DNA of 64,000 bases from assembly GCF_022539505.1 (NCBI RefSeq), contig NC_061514.1, forward strand, positions 251,398,124-251,462,123. Direction: 5' to 3'. This document shows positions 11,036-23,470 of this stretch, one piece after another. Origin of the DNA: Lolium rigidum. Its lineage: Eukaryota; Streptophyta; Magnoliopsida; Poales; Poaceae. A model generated the notes under the pieces. That model was not told the origin of the DNA and did no database searches. It saw only the letters and a list, made by a program, of their open reading frames with translations. Every line of letters begins with the position of its first letter. Position 1 is the stretch's first letter. A program made the translations under genes and the position numbers.

Positions 11036-11600
11036 GTGACCAAACCAGTGTTGGTACCAAACAAAAATACGGACATACTCTGCATGTGCGTGGACTTTAC
11101 TGCGCTCAACAAACACTGTCCAAAAGACCACTTCCCGCTCCCGCGAATCAATCTGATCATCGATTCGACGCAGGCTGCGAACGTATTTCCTTCTTGGATG
11201 CTTATTATGGTTACAACCAAATCAGGTTGAAGGTTGAAGACCGGAAAAACAGCTTTCATCACACCCTATGGTGTCTTCTGTACCAGGTAATGCACTTCGG
11301 GCTGAAAAAGCGGGTGCCACGTACCAGCGGATGATGCAGAAGTATCTCGGAGAGCAAATATGCAAGAACGTCCAAGTCTACATTGACGATGTGGTAATCA
11401 CAACAAGGCACGAGGCAACGCTCATCGGCGATCTACGCGAAACATTCGAGAACCTCGATAGGTACTCATCAAACTTAACCTGACAAAGTGTTCCTTTGGT
11501 GTTCCCACAGGGAAAGTCCTCGGATTATTAGTGTCAGCTAGGGGAATCAAGGCCAACCTTAAGAAAATCTAAGAAATCATGAAGACGAAGAAACCTATGA
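11036..11600 (+). pseudogene. H1 reverse transcriptase, main part
   Basis: Several frames together spell the gypsy reverse transcriptase core: CVDFTALNKHCPKDHFPLPRI, a degenerate YYGYNQIRLKVEDRK, then AGATYQRMMQKYLGEQICKN and VQVYIDDVVIT, with the catalytic YIDD present near 11385. The frame changes at least three times (about 11200, 11280 and 11480). Closest internal relative is N1 at 37294-38484. No function can remain. Confidence 0.85.
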
Positions 11601-12450
11601 AATTGAGGGATATCCAGCAGCTAGCTGGCTGTGTCGCGGCCCTAAGTCGATTTATTGCTTGGCTAAGGGAGAAAGCTTTACCGTTCTACGCTCTAATGAG
11701 GAAATCAAAAAATTGAGTGGAACGAAAAAGCCGAAAGAGCCTTTGAAGATCTCAAACATGTGTTGTCAATGCCACTTGTATAGGAACATCTCCTGCTATA
11801 TATCGCCGCCACCCATCAGGTGGTTAGCATCGTCCTCATCGTTGAACGACACGAAGAAGGCAAAACTCACGACGCTCAGCGACCGGTCTACTACCTTAGC
11901 GAGGCGCTCTTGCCGTCTAAACAACGCTACTCGCACTATCAGAAGCTAGCATATGACATCTTTATGACAAAGCGTAAACTACGCTACTACTTTTCGGAGC
12001 ACCCGATCGTAGTTGTCAATGAAGCTCCGTTAAGAAATATCTTGAACAACCCTGGAGCAACAGGATGTGTCTCCCTTTGAGGAAACAAACATTCTCCTCG
12101 AGACATCACATACAAAAAGCAAAAATCCATAAAGTTACAGGTACTACCGGAGTTCACAACATGGTGGATGGAACTCCAGAATTAGGGTCCTCCAGATTTA
12201 TCGAGTGCTTGGACCATGTACTTCGATGGGTACAAAAGAGTCAAAGGAGCAAGAGCCGGTGTAGTACTCATGTCTCCACAGGGGCACAAGATGCTCTACG
12301 TGCCGCGGATGAGTTTTACAAACACATCCAATAATGACGCTGGGTACGAAGCCTTGTTGCACGACATGCGTATGGCCAAGGCTTGCGGTGCAACTCGCCT
12401 CTTGATTTCTGGGGACTTGAACCTCGTCGCACAGCAGGTGATGAACTAGT
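11601..12450 (+). pseudogene. H1 connection and RNase H region
   Basis: Fragments RPVYYLSEALLPSKQRYSHYQKLAYDI, then AEHPIVVVNEAPLRNIL-like residues in the 11820-12080 frame, correspond to the reverse transcriptase thumb and RNase H lead-in. The frame 12216-12449 reads YFDGYKRVKGARAGVVLMSP and AGYEALLHDMRMAKACGATR, the RNase H fold of the Tat lineage, ending GDLNLVAQQVMN before a stop. Compare N1 GDSQLVAQQVMNQCDAVNDS. Multiple frameshifts. Confidence 0.75.
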
Positions 12451-13375
12451 GTGACATCATCAGAAGCAACATGGCCTCATATCGCAACGCGTACAACATA
12501 ATGGAAGGAAATTTTGATGGCTGTGAGGTCTTCCGTATTAGCAGAGGATGCAACGAAGAAGCAGATAGCCTAGCTAAAATCAGGTCCCGGTGCCTCTCCA
12601 TACCACCCAGTCTTCTGGGAAGATACCAGCGAGCGCTCCATTAAAGTAAAGAAACCACTTGGCACGCCGAAAGTGCACAAGGGGCTAAACTGCAATTAGA
12701 CCCGGGGGCTGTATCTACTTCAAAACCCTCATCACCTGCACTAGAGGTCAATGAAGAACTCAAGGATGTCATGATGATCTAATTCACGTGGATGCAACCA
12801 TAGTTAGCGTATTTGAGAAACAAGGAACTCCTAGAGGGCCCAGTTGAAGCTCGGCGAATCTCTCTTGTCCGAAGGCTTTTACAGTAATAAAAGGCAAACT
12901 CTACAAGAAAAGTATCCCGGGTGTTCTCCAGTGATGTGTGACACCCGAAGAAGAAAACGACATCAAGGACTTCACGAAAGTATCTGCGGACACCATGCAA
13001 GAAGTCGCATAATCGCCGGCTAAGGCTTTAAGGGCAGGATTCTATTGGCTCACAGGAGTACAGGACACCAAGGATATTGCGCACACATGTGATGTGTGTC
13101 AAAGATTCGCCACAAAACCCTAGGAACCCGTGACGGAGTTGGTTCCCATACCTTTGGTTTGGCCCTTAACACAATGGATAATCAACATTGTGGTTAAACT
13201 ACAGTAATCATGGCCAAGTGGACACGTCTTTCTGCTCGACACAATCGAAAAATTCACCAAGTGGATTGAGGCAACGCCCGTCACCAGTCAAGATGCCACA
13301 TCCGCAGTAAATTTCATCAAGTCAATCATTTTCCGCTTTGGAGTACCCAACAACATCATCACAGATAATGGTTAC
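12451..13375 (+). pseudogene. H1 integrase, N-terminal and catalytic part
   Basis: Discontinuous frames give FDGCEVFRIS (end of RNase H), CDVCQRFATKP of the zinc-binding domain near 13090-13125, and KFTKWIEATPVTSQDATSAVNFIKSIIFRFGVPNNIITDNG up to 13375. The last Asp-Asn-Gly is the second catalytic acid region of the DDE core. Element Z is inserted immediately after this motif. Confidence 0.8.
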
Positions 13376-14973
13376 TGATGCGTGTAGTTGACACATCCGT
13401 TGGAAACCCCAAGAGGAAGGTGTGATGCGCACAGCAGCAAGTTTCCCTCAGTAAGAAACCAAGGTTTAATCGAACCAGTAGGGTCAAGAAGCACGTTGAA
13501 GGTTGATGGCGGCGGGATGTAGTGCGGCGCAACAACAGAGATTCCGGCGCCAACGTGGAACCTGCACAACACAACCAAAGTACTTTGCCCCAACGAAACA
13601 GTGAGGTTGTCAATCTCACCGGGCTTGCTCGTAACAAAGGGTTAACCGTATTGTGTGGAAGATGATTATTTGCAAGAAAACAAGAACACAAGTATTGCGA
13701 GTAGATTTGTATTTCGAGTATAAAAGAATGGACCGGGGTCCACAGCTCACTAGAGGTGTCTCTCCCATAAGATAAAAGCATGTTGGGTGAACAAATTACA
13801 GTCGGGCAATTGACAAATAGAGAGGGCATAACAATGCACATACATGTCATGATAAATATAGTGAGATTTAATTGGGCATTACGACAAAGTACATAGACCG
13901 CTATCCAGCATGCATCTATGCCTAAAAAGTCCACCTTCAGGTTATCATCCGAACCCCTTCCAGTATTAAGTTGCAAAACAACAGACAATTGCATTAAGTA
14001 TGGTGCGTGATGTAATCAATAACTACATCCTCGGACATAGCATCAATGTTTTATCCCTAGTGGCAACAGCACATCCATAACCTTAGGGGTTTCTGTCACT
14101 CCCCGCATTCACGGAGACATGAACCCACTATCGAGCATAAATACTCCCTTTTGGAGTTAATAGCGAAAACTTGGCCAGAGCCTCTACTAATAACGGAGAG
14201 CATGCAAGATATTAAACAACACATAGGTAATAACTTGATAATTAACATAACATAGTATTCTCTATCCATCGGATCCCGACAAACACAACATATAGAATTA
14301 CACATAGATGATCTTGATCATGTTAGGCAGCTCACAAGATCCAACAATGAAGCACAATGAGGAGAAGACAACCATCTAGCTACTGCTATGGACCCATAGT
14401 CCAGGGGTGAACTACTCACTCATCACTCCGGAGGCGACCATGGCGGTGAAGAGTCCTCCGGGAGATGAATCCCCTCTCCGGCAGGGTGCCGGAGGAGATC
14501 TCCGGAATCCCCCGAGATGGGATTGGCGGCGGCGGCGTCTCGGTAAGGTTTTCCGTATCGTGGCTCTCGGTACCGGGGGTTTCGTGACGGAGGCTTTAAG
14601 TAGGCGGAAGGGCAACGCGGGGGGCCACACGAGGGGCCCACACCATAGGTCGGCGCGGCCAGGGGCCGGGGCCGCGCCGCCCTGGTGTGTCGCCACCTCG
14701 TGGCCCCACTTCGACTCTCCTTCGGTCTTCCGGAAGCTTCGTGGCAAAATAGGACCCCGGGCGTTGATTTCGTCCAATTCCGAGAATATTTCGTTACTAG
14801 GATTTCGGAACCAAAAACAGCGTAGAAACAAAGAATCGGCTCTTCGGCATCTTGTTAATAGGTTAGTTCCGTAAAATGCACGAATATGATATAAAGTGTG
14901 CATAAAACATGTAGATATCATCAATAATGTGGCATGGAACATAAGAAATTATCGATACGTCGGAGACGTATCA
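13376..14973 (-). repeat. Z 3' LTR (1598 bp)
   Basis: Ends TGATACGTC (at 14973) and CACGCATCA (at 13376) on the minus strand. It contains the GC-rich block around 14600-14760 and the shared GGACTATGGGT block near 14390-14400. It adjoins the polypurine motif at 14974-14987. Confidence 0.9.
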
Positions 14974-17640
14974 GCATCCCCAAGCTTAGTTCCGCTCGTC
15001 CCGAGCAGGTAAAACGATAACAAAGATAATTTCTGAAGTGACATGCCATCATAACCTTGATCATACTATTTGTAAACATATGTAATGAATGCAGCGATCA
15101 AAACAATGGTAATGACATGAGTAAACAAGTGAATCATAAAGCAAAGACTTTTCATGAATAGTTCTTTAAGACAAGCATCAATAAGTCTTGCATAAGAGTT
15201 AACTCATAAAGCAATAAATTAAAGTAAAGGTATTGAAGCAACACAAAGGAAGATTAAGTTTCAGCGGTTGCTTTCAACTTATAACATGTGTATCTCATGG
15301 ATAATTGTCAACATAGAGTAATATAACAAGTGCAATATGCAAGTATGTAGGAATCAATGCACAGTTCACACAAGTGTTTGCTTCTTGAGGTGGAGAGAGA
15401 TAGGTGAACTGACTCAACATAAAAGTAAAAAGAATGGTCCTTTAAAGAGGAAAGCATCGATTGCTATATTTGTGCTAGAGCTTTTATTTTGAAAAATGAA
15501 ACAATTTTTTCAACGGTAGTAATAAAGCATATGAGTTATGTAAATTATATCCTACAAGTTGCAAGCCTCATGCATAGTATACTAATAGTGCCCGCACCTT
15601 GTCCTAATTAGCTTGGACTACCGGATCATCGCAATACACATGTTTTAACCAAGTGTCACAATTGGGTACCTCCATGCCGCCTGTACAAAGGTCTAAGGAG
15701 AAAGCTCGCATTTTGGATTTCTCGCTTTTGATTATTCTCAACTTAGACATCCATACCGGGACAACATGGACAACAGATAATGGACTCCTCTTTAATGCAT
15801 AAGCATGTAGCAACAATTAGTGTTCTCATATGAGATTGAGGATATATGTCCAAAACTGAAACTTCCACCATGAATCATGGCTTTAGTTAGCGGCCCAGTG
15901 TTCTTCTCTAACAATATGCATGCTCCAACCATTAAGGTGGTAGATCTCTCTTACTTCAGACAAGACGGACATGCATAGCAACTCACATGATATTCAACAA
16001 AGAATAGTTGATGGCGTCCCCGAAACATGGTTATCGCACAACAAGCAACTTAATAAGAGATAAAGTGCATAAGTACATATTCAATACCACAATAGTTTTT
16101 AAGCTATTTGTCCCATGAGCTATATATTGCGAAGGTGAATGATGGAATTTTAAAGGTAGCACTCAAGCAATTTACTTTGGAATGGCGGAAAAATACCATG
16201 TAGTAGGTAGGTATGGTGGACACAAATGGCATAGTGGTTGGCTCAAGGATTTTGGATGCATGAGAAGTATTCCCTCTCGATACAAGGTTTAGGCTAGCAA
16301 GGTTTATTTGAAACAAACACAAGGATGAACGGTACAGCAAAACTCACATAAAAGACATATTGTAAACATTATAAGACTCTACACCGTCTTCCTTGTTGTT
16401 CAAAACTCAATACTAGATATTATCTAGACTTTAGAGAAACCAAATATGCAAACCAAATTAGCAAGCTCTAAGTGTTTCTTCATTAATGGGTGCAAACTAT
16501 ATGATGCAAGAGCTTAAACATGAGCACAACAATTGCCAAGTATCAAATTATCCAAGACATTTTAGAATTACTACATGTAGCATTTTCCAATTCCAACCAT
16601 ATAACAATTTAACGAAGAAGAAACTTCGCCATGAATACTATGAGTAAAGCCTAAGGACATATTTGTCCATATGCAACAGCAGAGCGTGTCTCTCTCCCAT
16701 ACAGTGAATGCTAGGATCCATTTTATTCAAACAAAAAAAAAACAAAAACAAACCGACGCTCCAAGCAAAGCACATAAGATGTGACGGAATAAAAATATAG
16801 TTTCAGGGGAGGAACCTGATAATGTTGTCGATGAAGAAGGGGATGCCTTGGGCATCCCCAAGCTTAGACGCTTGAGTCTTCTTAGAATATGCAGGGGTGA
16901 ACCACCGGGGCATCCCCAAGCTTAGAGCTTTCACTCTCCTTGATCATATTGTATCATACTCCTCTCTTGATCCTTGAAAACTTCCTCCACACCAAACTCG
17001 AAACAACTCATTAGAGGGTTAGTGCACAATAAAAATTAACATGTTCAGAGGTGACACAATCATTCTTAACACTTCTGTATATTGCATAAAGCTACTGGAC
17101 ATTAATGGATCAAAGAAATTCATCCAACATAGCAAAAGAGGCAATGCGAAATAAAAGGCAGAATCTGTCAAAACAGAACAGTCCGTAAAGATGGATTTTA
17201 TTGAGGCACCAGACTTGCTCAAATGAAAATGCCCAAATTGAATGAAAGTTGCGTACATATCTTAGGATCACTCACGTAAATTGGCTTAATTTTCTGCGTT
17301 ACCTACAGAGAATTAGGCCCAGATTCGTGACAGCAAAGAAATCTGTTTCTGCGCAGTAATCCAAATCTAGTATTCACTTTACTATCAAAGACTTTACTTG
17401 GCACAACAAAACATAAAACTAAGATAAGGAGAGGTTGCTACAGTAGTAAACAACTTCCAAGACTCAAATATAAAACAAAAATACTGTAGTAAAAACATGG
17501 GTTGTCTCCCATAAGCGCTTTTCTTTAACGCCTTTCAGCTAGGCGCAGAAAGTGCATATCAAGTAACATCAAGAGACGAAGCATCAACATCATAATTTGT
17601 TCTAATAATAGAATCATAAGGTAACTTCATTCTCTTTCTA
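14974..17640 (-). other. Z 3' non-coding region with polypurine motif copies
   Basis: About 2.6 kb without a plausible frame. It is colinear with the 3' region of Y (52060-54641) and partly with X2. The polypurine motif AAGCTTGGGGATGC (minus) occurs next to the LTR at 14974-14987 and again at 16852-16865 and 16910-16923. Short open frames at 15604-15816, 16104-16340 and 17019-17258 are not conserved as proteins between copies as far as I can judge. Confidence 0.7.
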
Positions 17641-17720
17641 GGGAAGTGTTCCATACCTTTCTTGAGAGGAAATTGATATTTAATATTACCTTCCTTCATA
17701 TCAATAGTAGCACCAACGGT

Positions 17721-18700
17721 TCAAAGAAAAGGTCTTCCCAATATAATGGGGCAAGATGCATTGCATTCAATATCCAAGACAACAAAATCAACGGGGACAA
17801 GGTTATTGTTAACCATAATATGAACATTATCAACTCTCCCCAAAGGTTTCTTTTTAGCATTATCAGCGAGATTAACATCCAAATAACAATTTTTCAATGG
17901 TGGCAAGTCAAGCATATCATAGACTTTCTTAGGCATAACGAAATACTTGCACCAAGATCACATAAAGCATTACAATCAAAATCATTGACCCTCATTTTAA
18001 TGATGGGCTCCCAACCATCCTCTAGCTTTCTAGGAATAGAAGTTTCAAGTTTTAGTTTCTCTTCTCTAGCTTTTATGAGAGCATTTGTAATATGTTTTGT
18101 GAAAGCCAAGTTTACAGCGCTAGCATTGAGACTCTTAGCAAGTTTTTGTAAGAACTTTATAACTTCAGAGATGTGGCAATCATCAAAATCTAAATCATTA
18201 CAATCTAAAGCAATGGGATTATCATCCCCAAGGTTGGAAAAAATTTCAGCAGTTTTATCACGAGCGGTTTTAGCAGTTTTAGCAGTTTCAGGTAATTTTG
18301 CGCGCTTTGCACTAGGAGTAGAAACATTGCCAACACCAATTATTTTACCATTAATAGTAGAAGGTGCAGCAACATGTGAATCATTAGCATTGCTAGTGGT
18401 GGTAATAGTCCAAACTTTAGCTACGTTTTTCTCTTTAGCTAGTTTTTCATTTTCTTCTCTATCCCACCTAGCACGCAATTCAGCCATTAATCTTATATTC
18501 TCATTAATTCTAACTTGGATGTCATTTGCTGTAGTAACAATTTTATTTTCAATATCCCTATTAGGCATAACTTTTGATTTCAAAAGATCAACATCAGAGG
18601 CAAGACTATCAACCTTAGAAGCAAGAATATCAATTTTATTGAGCTTTTCCTCAACAGATTTGTTAAAGGCAGTTTGTGTACTAATAAATTCTTTAAGCAT
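17721..18700 (-). pseudogene. Z retropepsin-like aspartic protease region
   Basis: On the minus strand, 18700-17894 continues from gag through a Lys/Ala-rich linker (KLPETAKTAKTARDKTAEIF) to CNALCDLGASISLC, where D-L-G-A is the aspartic protease active-site form seen in Athila-type elements. After a one-base frame break near 17930 the reading resumes in 17936-17721, with VDFVVLDIECNASCPIILGRPFL, including the LGRPFL motif that follows the protease core. No polymerase follows; the element passes straight to its 3' non-coding region. Confidence 0.8.
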
Positions 18701-18855
18701 AGCTTCAAGTCCAGGGGGTGTGTTCCTATTATTATTGTAAGAATTCCCGTAAGAATTAGCATAACCCTTACCATTATTATAAGGATATGGCCTATAGTTA
18801 TTACTAGAATTGTTCCGATAAGCATTGTTGTTGAAATTATTATTTTTAATGAAGT

Positions 18856-19676
18856 TTACATCAACATGTTCTTCTTGTGGGAAACCAATGAAGCTAACGG
18901 AACATTATTAGGATCAACATTAGTCCTATCATTCACAATCATAGACATAATAGCATCAATCTTATCATTCAAGGAACATGATTCTTCAACAGAATTTACC
19001 TTCTTACCTTGTGGAGCTCTTTCCGTGTGCCATTCAGAGTAATTAACCATCATATCATCAAGAAGCTTTGTAGCCGCCCCCAAGGTGATGGACATAAAGG
19101 TACCTCGAGCACCTGAATCCAATAAATTCCGCGAAGAAAAATTTAGTCCTGCATAGAAGGTTTGGATGATCATCCAAGTAGTCAGTCCATGGGTTGGGCA
19201 ATTTTTAACCAAAGATTTCATTCTTTCCCAAGCTTGAGCAACATGTTCATTATCCAATTGTTTAAAATTCATTATGCTACTTCTCAAAGATATAATTTTA
19301 GCAGGGGGATAATATCTACCAATAAAAGCATCCTTGCATTTAGTCCAGGAATCAATACTATTCTTAGGCGGAGATAGCAACCAATCTTTAGCTCTTCCTC
19401 TTAATGAGAAAGGAAATAATTTCAATTTAATAATATCACCATCTACATCCTTATACTTTTGCATTTCACATAGTTCAACAAAATTATTAAGATGGGCAGC
19501 GAGCATCATCGGAACTAACACCGGAAAATTGCTCTCGCATAACAAGATTCGATAAAGCAGGTTTAATTTCAAAGAATTCTGCTGTAGTAGCGAGGTGGAG
19601 CAATAGGTGTGCAAAAGAAATCATTATTATTTGTGGTTGTGAAGTCACACAACTTAGTATTTTCAGGGGTGGCCAT
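18856..19676 (-). pseudogene. Z gag (Retrotrans_gag type), frame-broken near its start
   Basis: The natural start is an ATG at 19676 (MATPENTKLCDF), but that frame stops after about 40 codons. The main frame (from 19614) reads KLKLFPFSLRGRAKDWLLSP, DSWTKCKDAFIGRYYPPAKI and MNFKQLDNEHVAQAWERMKSLV, then CPTHGLTTWMIIQTFYAGL. This is the capsid-like gag core of the Athila lineage. No CCHC zinc knuckle is visible. It ends near 18856 and the protease frame follows in another phase, so at least two frame breaks are needed to explain it. Confidence 0.85.
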
Positions 19677-19898
19677 TTTAGCAGTAGTAAATAAAGCAAA
19701 CTAGATAAAGTAAATGCAAGTAACTAATTTTTTTGTATTTTTGATATAGCAAACAAGATAGTAAATAAAGTAAAGCTAGCAACTAATTTTTTTGTGTTTT
19801 GATATAATGCAGCAAACAAAGTAGTAAATAAAATAAAGCAAGACAAAAACAAAGTAAAGAGATTGGGAAGTGGAGAATCCCCTTGCAGCGTGTCTTGA

Positions 19899-19919
19899 TC
19901 TCCCCGGCAACGGCGCCAG
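19899..19919 (-). other. primer-binding site of Z (tRNA-Asp)
   Basis: The minus strand reads TGGCGCCGTTGCCGGGGA, a full match to the complement of the 3' end of plant tRNA-Asp including the TGG for the CCA tail. It lies about 11 bp inside the 5' LTR. Confidence 0.9.
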
Positions 19920-19929
19920 AAATTTTGCT

Positions 19930-21525
19930 TGATGCGTGTAGTTGACACGTCCGTTGGGAACCCCAAGAGGAAGGTGTGATGCACCCAGCAGCAAGTTTCC
20001 CTCAGTAAGAAACCAAGGTTTAATCGAACCAGTAGGAGTCAAGAAGCACGTTGAAGGTTGATGTCGGCGGGATGTAGTGCGGCGCAACACCAGAGATTCC
20101 GGCGCCAACGTGGAACCTGCACAACACAACCAAAGTACTTTGCCCTAACGAAACAGTGAGGTTGTCAATCTCACCGTCTTGCTGTAACAAAGGGTTAACC
20201 GTATTGTGTGGAAGATGATTGTTTGCAAGAAAACAGTAACACAAGTATTGCAGTAGATTTGTATTTCAGTATAAAAGAATGGACCGGGGTCCACGGTTCA
20301 CTAGAGGTGTCTCTCCCATAAGATAAAAGCATGTTGGGTGAACAAATTACAGTCGGGCAATTGACAAATAGAGAGGGCATAACAATGCACATACATGTCA
20401 TGATAAATATAGTGAGATTTAATTGGGAATTACGACAAAGTACATAGACCGCTATCCGAGCATGCATCTATGCCTAAAAAGTCCACCTTCGGGTTATCAT
20501 CCGAACCCCTTCCAGTATTAAGTTGCAAAACAACGGACAATTGCATTAAGTATGGTGCGTAATGTAATCAATAACTACATCCTCGGACATAGCATCAATG
20601 TTTTATCCCTAGTGGCAACGAGCACATCCATAACCTTAGGGGTTTCTGTCACTCCCAGATTCACGGAGACATGAACCCACTATCGAGCATAAATACTCCC
20701 TCTTGGAGTTAATAGCGAAAACTTGGCCAGAGCCTCTACTAATAACGGAGAGCATGCAAGATCTTAAACAACACATAGGTAATAACTTGATAATTAACAT
20801 AACATAGTATTCTCTATCCATCGGATCCCGACAAACACAACATATAGAATTACGAGATAGATGATCTTGATCATGTTAGGCAGCTCACAAGATCCAACAA
20901 TGAAGCACAATGAGGAGAAGACAACCATCTAGCTACTGCTATGGACCCATAGTCCAGGGGTGAACTACTCACTCATCACTCCGGAGGCGACCATGGCGGT
21001 GAAGAGTCCTCCGGGAGATGAATCCCCTCTCCGGCAGGGTGCCGGAGGAGATCTCCAGAATCCCCCGAGATGGGATTGGCGGCGGTGGCGTCTCAGTAAG
21101 GTTTTCCGAATCGTGGCTCTCGGTACTGGGGGTTTCGCGACGGAGGCTTTAAGTAGGCGGAAGGGCAACGCGGGGGGCCACACGAGGGGCCCACACCATA
21201 GGTCGGCGCGGCCAGGGCCTGGGCCGCGCCGCCCTGGTGTGTCGCCACCTCGTGGCCCCACTTTGACTCTCCTTCGGTCTTCTGGAAACTTCGTGGCAAA
21301 ATAGGACCCTGGGCGTTGATTTCGTCCAATTGCGAGAATATTTCGTTACTAGGATTTCTGAAACCAAAAACAGCAGAAAACGAGCAAGCGGCTCTTCGGC
21401 ATCTTGTTAATAGGTTAGTTCCAGAAAATGCACGAATATGATATAAAGTGTGCATAAAACATGTAGATATCATCAATAATGTGGCATGGAACATAAGAAA
21501 TTATCGATACGTCGGAGACGTATCA
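19930..21525 (-). repeat. Z 5' LTR (1596 bp)
   Basis: TG..CA ends, TGATACGTC at 21525 and CACGCATCA at 19930 (minus). It is closely similar to the 3' LTR at 13376-14973 over its whole length. Confidence 0.9.
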
Positions 21526-22130
21526 GTTACAACTTCACCTCAGCCGAATTTGGGGACTATTGCAAAGAGTTGAGCATACAACAAAACTTCTCATGAGTTT
21601 CCCACCCGCAAACCAGTGGCCAGGCGGAGAAGGCCAACATGCTCATCTGCAATGGCATCAAGAAAAGGCTTCTGTCACCAGTCGAAAGAGCAAAAACCGC
21701 TTGGGTATATGAATTGCCCTCTATCATGTGGAACCTACGAAACAAGTCCTAATACCGCCACTCAAGAAACACCTTTCTTCTTGGTCAATGTCGTTGAGGC
21801 CGCCCTCTCAGTAGAGATAACCCATGAGGCTCCTCGAGTTTTGGAGTACAAAGAATTTGCCACTACGAAGCCACTCGAAGACGATGTTGACACACTCGAT
21901 GAAGCGGGGGATGTTGGGCTTGCCAGATCAACGACGTACCAGCAAAACCTGCACAATTACCAAAGTCGTCGACTTCGTCCCAAGTTCTCCAATGTGGGGA
22001 ACCTGCTCCTGTGTCTCAAGCAAGATGGCTACCACAAGCTGGAGTCACCTCTTGGGCGAGATGTAAGTGTGCGTTCGGAGCAGCCCACAAGGGACACCCT
22101 CACCACCAAGATGACCTAGGCACCATGTTC
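21526..22130 (+). pseudogene. H1 integrase, C-terminal part
   Basis: After the GTTAC duplication the reading resumes as NFTSAEFGDYCKELSIQQNF, then SGQAEKANMLICNGIKKRLL, which holds the third catalytic acid (E in QAEKAN). The frames 21616-22119 and 21824-22066 carry the rest, including ANSLY/TTKPLEDDVDTLDEA and YQQNLHNYQSRRLRPKF, matching the N1 C-terminal segment KYQQDLKNYHSRRLRPRSF. Several frame breaks. Confidence 0.85.
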
Positions 22131-22439
22131 GCGCATGGGCGGAGCTAGAGGGAAAATGTCCCTGATGCATGTTGAAGCTTGCATATTTTGCTCAATGAAA
22201 TTATGCCTCCTTGATGCACTTTTCCCATCCTAACGCGATGCACTGGCCTTATTAAGCTCACAAGTACTACTCATAGAAAAATTTATTTACCCTGAAACAT
22301 GTGCATTAGGTACAATCTAAAGAGCTCATCCCTGGTCCTGCGCCGCACTACATGACCTCGCCAACTGCGACAATGTCGTCTAGCCCGGTGGCCCTCCGTC
22401 TGCCGAGGTGCTCCTACGGCGACAACAGCGTGAACATGA
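22131..22439 (+). other. H1 sequence beyond pol, no gene
   Basis: No frame or known motif. By position it should be the start of the H1 3' region (between pol and 3' LTR), cut at 22440 by C1. Confidence 0.5.
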
Positions 22440-23297
22440 TGTTGGAATTAATGGGCCTACACTCAGTTTGGGCCCAATGAAATTTCCGAAAATTGGAGAG
22501 AAGTCAAGGGGGTGGACAGCCATGTGGGAAGTTTAGTCCCACATGGCTAAGGGGGAAGGATTTTGAGCAGCTTATAAGGGGGCCTCTCATGGTCCCCTTG
22601 AGTGAGAAGACTAGAGAGAGATATGCTAAGTGTACACCACACACACACACGCGCTCGCTCGCCTTTTGCATTTCGCTTTATTCGCGTTCTATTATGCGTG
22701 ACTTGTGACTTTGGATCTTTGGGCTTTGGCAAGGCGAGCGCGGCCGCGGTGTACTTAAGTTGCATCTCTTTTTGTTCTTTTTGTCGAGCGCCTTTATCTT
22801 TATCCACCCGCGTCTGTCTCATGCACGAACCGAGGATAGACTTGCACGTTTGCGTGCAGTTCGAAGTTCTTTCGTGATGGAGATATCGCAGGGGGCAGAT
22901 CCTGGGAAATAGGCAGAACGTGCTACGCGTGGGTTATCCAACCGAGTCTATAAGAGGGAGACGTCCCTCTCAGCAGAAGACACCAGATACACAGCCAAAC
23001 TGTTCTCTTTTGCGCCGCCGCCACCGATCTTCGCCGATCATCTTCCTGCCGTGCAGCAGGGCGAGGAAAGCAGTGATCTCCGGACTTTCATCTAGTCTAT
23101 TATTGGTGTCCTGCACCAGGGAGCCGGGCGATAAAGTTTCTGGGCAGTGCATCCACATGGCTGCTTCAACTTCTTCATCTACATCAACGATCGTCTTCGC
23201 CGACTCTTCGTCAACTATGTCCGTCTGTACTGCGATCTTGTCTTCATCAACCCCTGTTGTAAGAGTTCATTCATCTAGTCTATTATTTTATGCAACA
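22440..23297 (+). repeat. C1 5' LTR (about 858 bp)
   Basis: Start is fixed by comparison with the 3' LTR at 48008. The end is inferred at the CA before a degenerate primer site TGGTATGGATC (23300); homology to the 3' LTR can only be checked to 23223, where N2 interrupts the other copy. It contains a short CA/CG-rich run near 22637-22655. Confidence 0.75.
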
Positions 23298-23470
23298 CGT
23301 GGTATGGATCTCTGTAGATCATGTGTGCCACGATAGAGTTATGTTTCGTGATCGCATGTCCGTTCTTGTTAGATCTATCTATGTCATCTAGTGTGAAATA
23401 TCAATTCGGAATTGTATTAATGTTAGCCCATACATTATTTCCAACTGTCCATAAACTTTATTACTGTGCA

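Larger units (their letters stand above)
13376..21525 (-). mobile_element. Z: gag-protease-only LTR retrotransposon (Athila-like, non-autonomous)
   Basis: Complete element of 8150 bp with LTRs 19930-21525 (5') and 13376-14973 (3') on the minus strand. It is bounded by the duplication GTTAC at 13371-13375 and 21526-21530. The order is primer site, leader, gag, protease, then about 2.6 kb of non-coding 3' region ending at the polypurine tract. There is no reverse transcriptase, RNase H or integrase, matching the TR-GAG type of non-autonomous element. It is inserted in the H1 integrase. LTRs, leader and 3' region are shared with Y (49566-56243), whose coding region is different. Confidence 0.9.
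9396..22439 (+). mobile_element. H1: remains of an old Tat-type Ty3/gypsy element, split by W and Z
   Basis: The plus strand, read as 9396-9531, 11036-13375 and 21526-22130, gives in order reverse transcriptase, RNase H and integrase sequence colinear with the better-preserved N1 polymerase (35331-38484, minus). Many stops and frameshifts show that it is old. The 5' half (gag, protease, LTR) is not seen, being replaced by unclassified DNA left of 9396. The 3' part is interrupted at 22440 by the copia element C1, so its continuation lies beyond the window. H1 is the oldest recognisable layer here. Confidence 0.85.

Noticed and set aside
17646..18740. Long 364-codon open frame on the plus strand
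   Set aside because: It is antisense to the Z protease/gag-linker region, with low-complexity Ser/Leu composition; the minus-strand reading has recognisable retropepsin motifs.
22637..22655. CA/CG microsatellite as an independent feature
   Set aside because: It is short, and part of the C1 LTR, present with variation in the other LTR (about 48205-48225).
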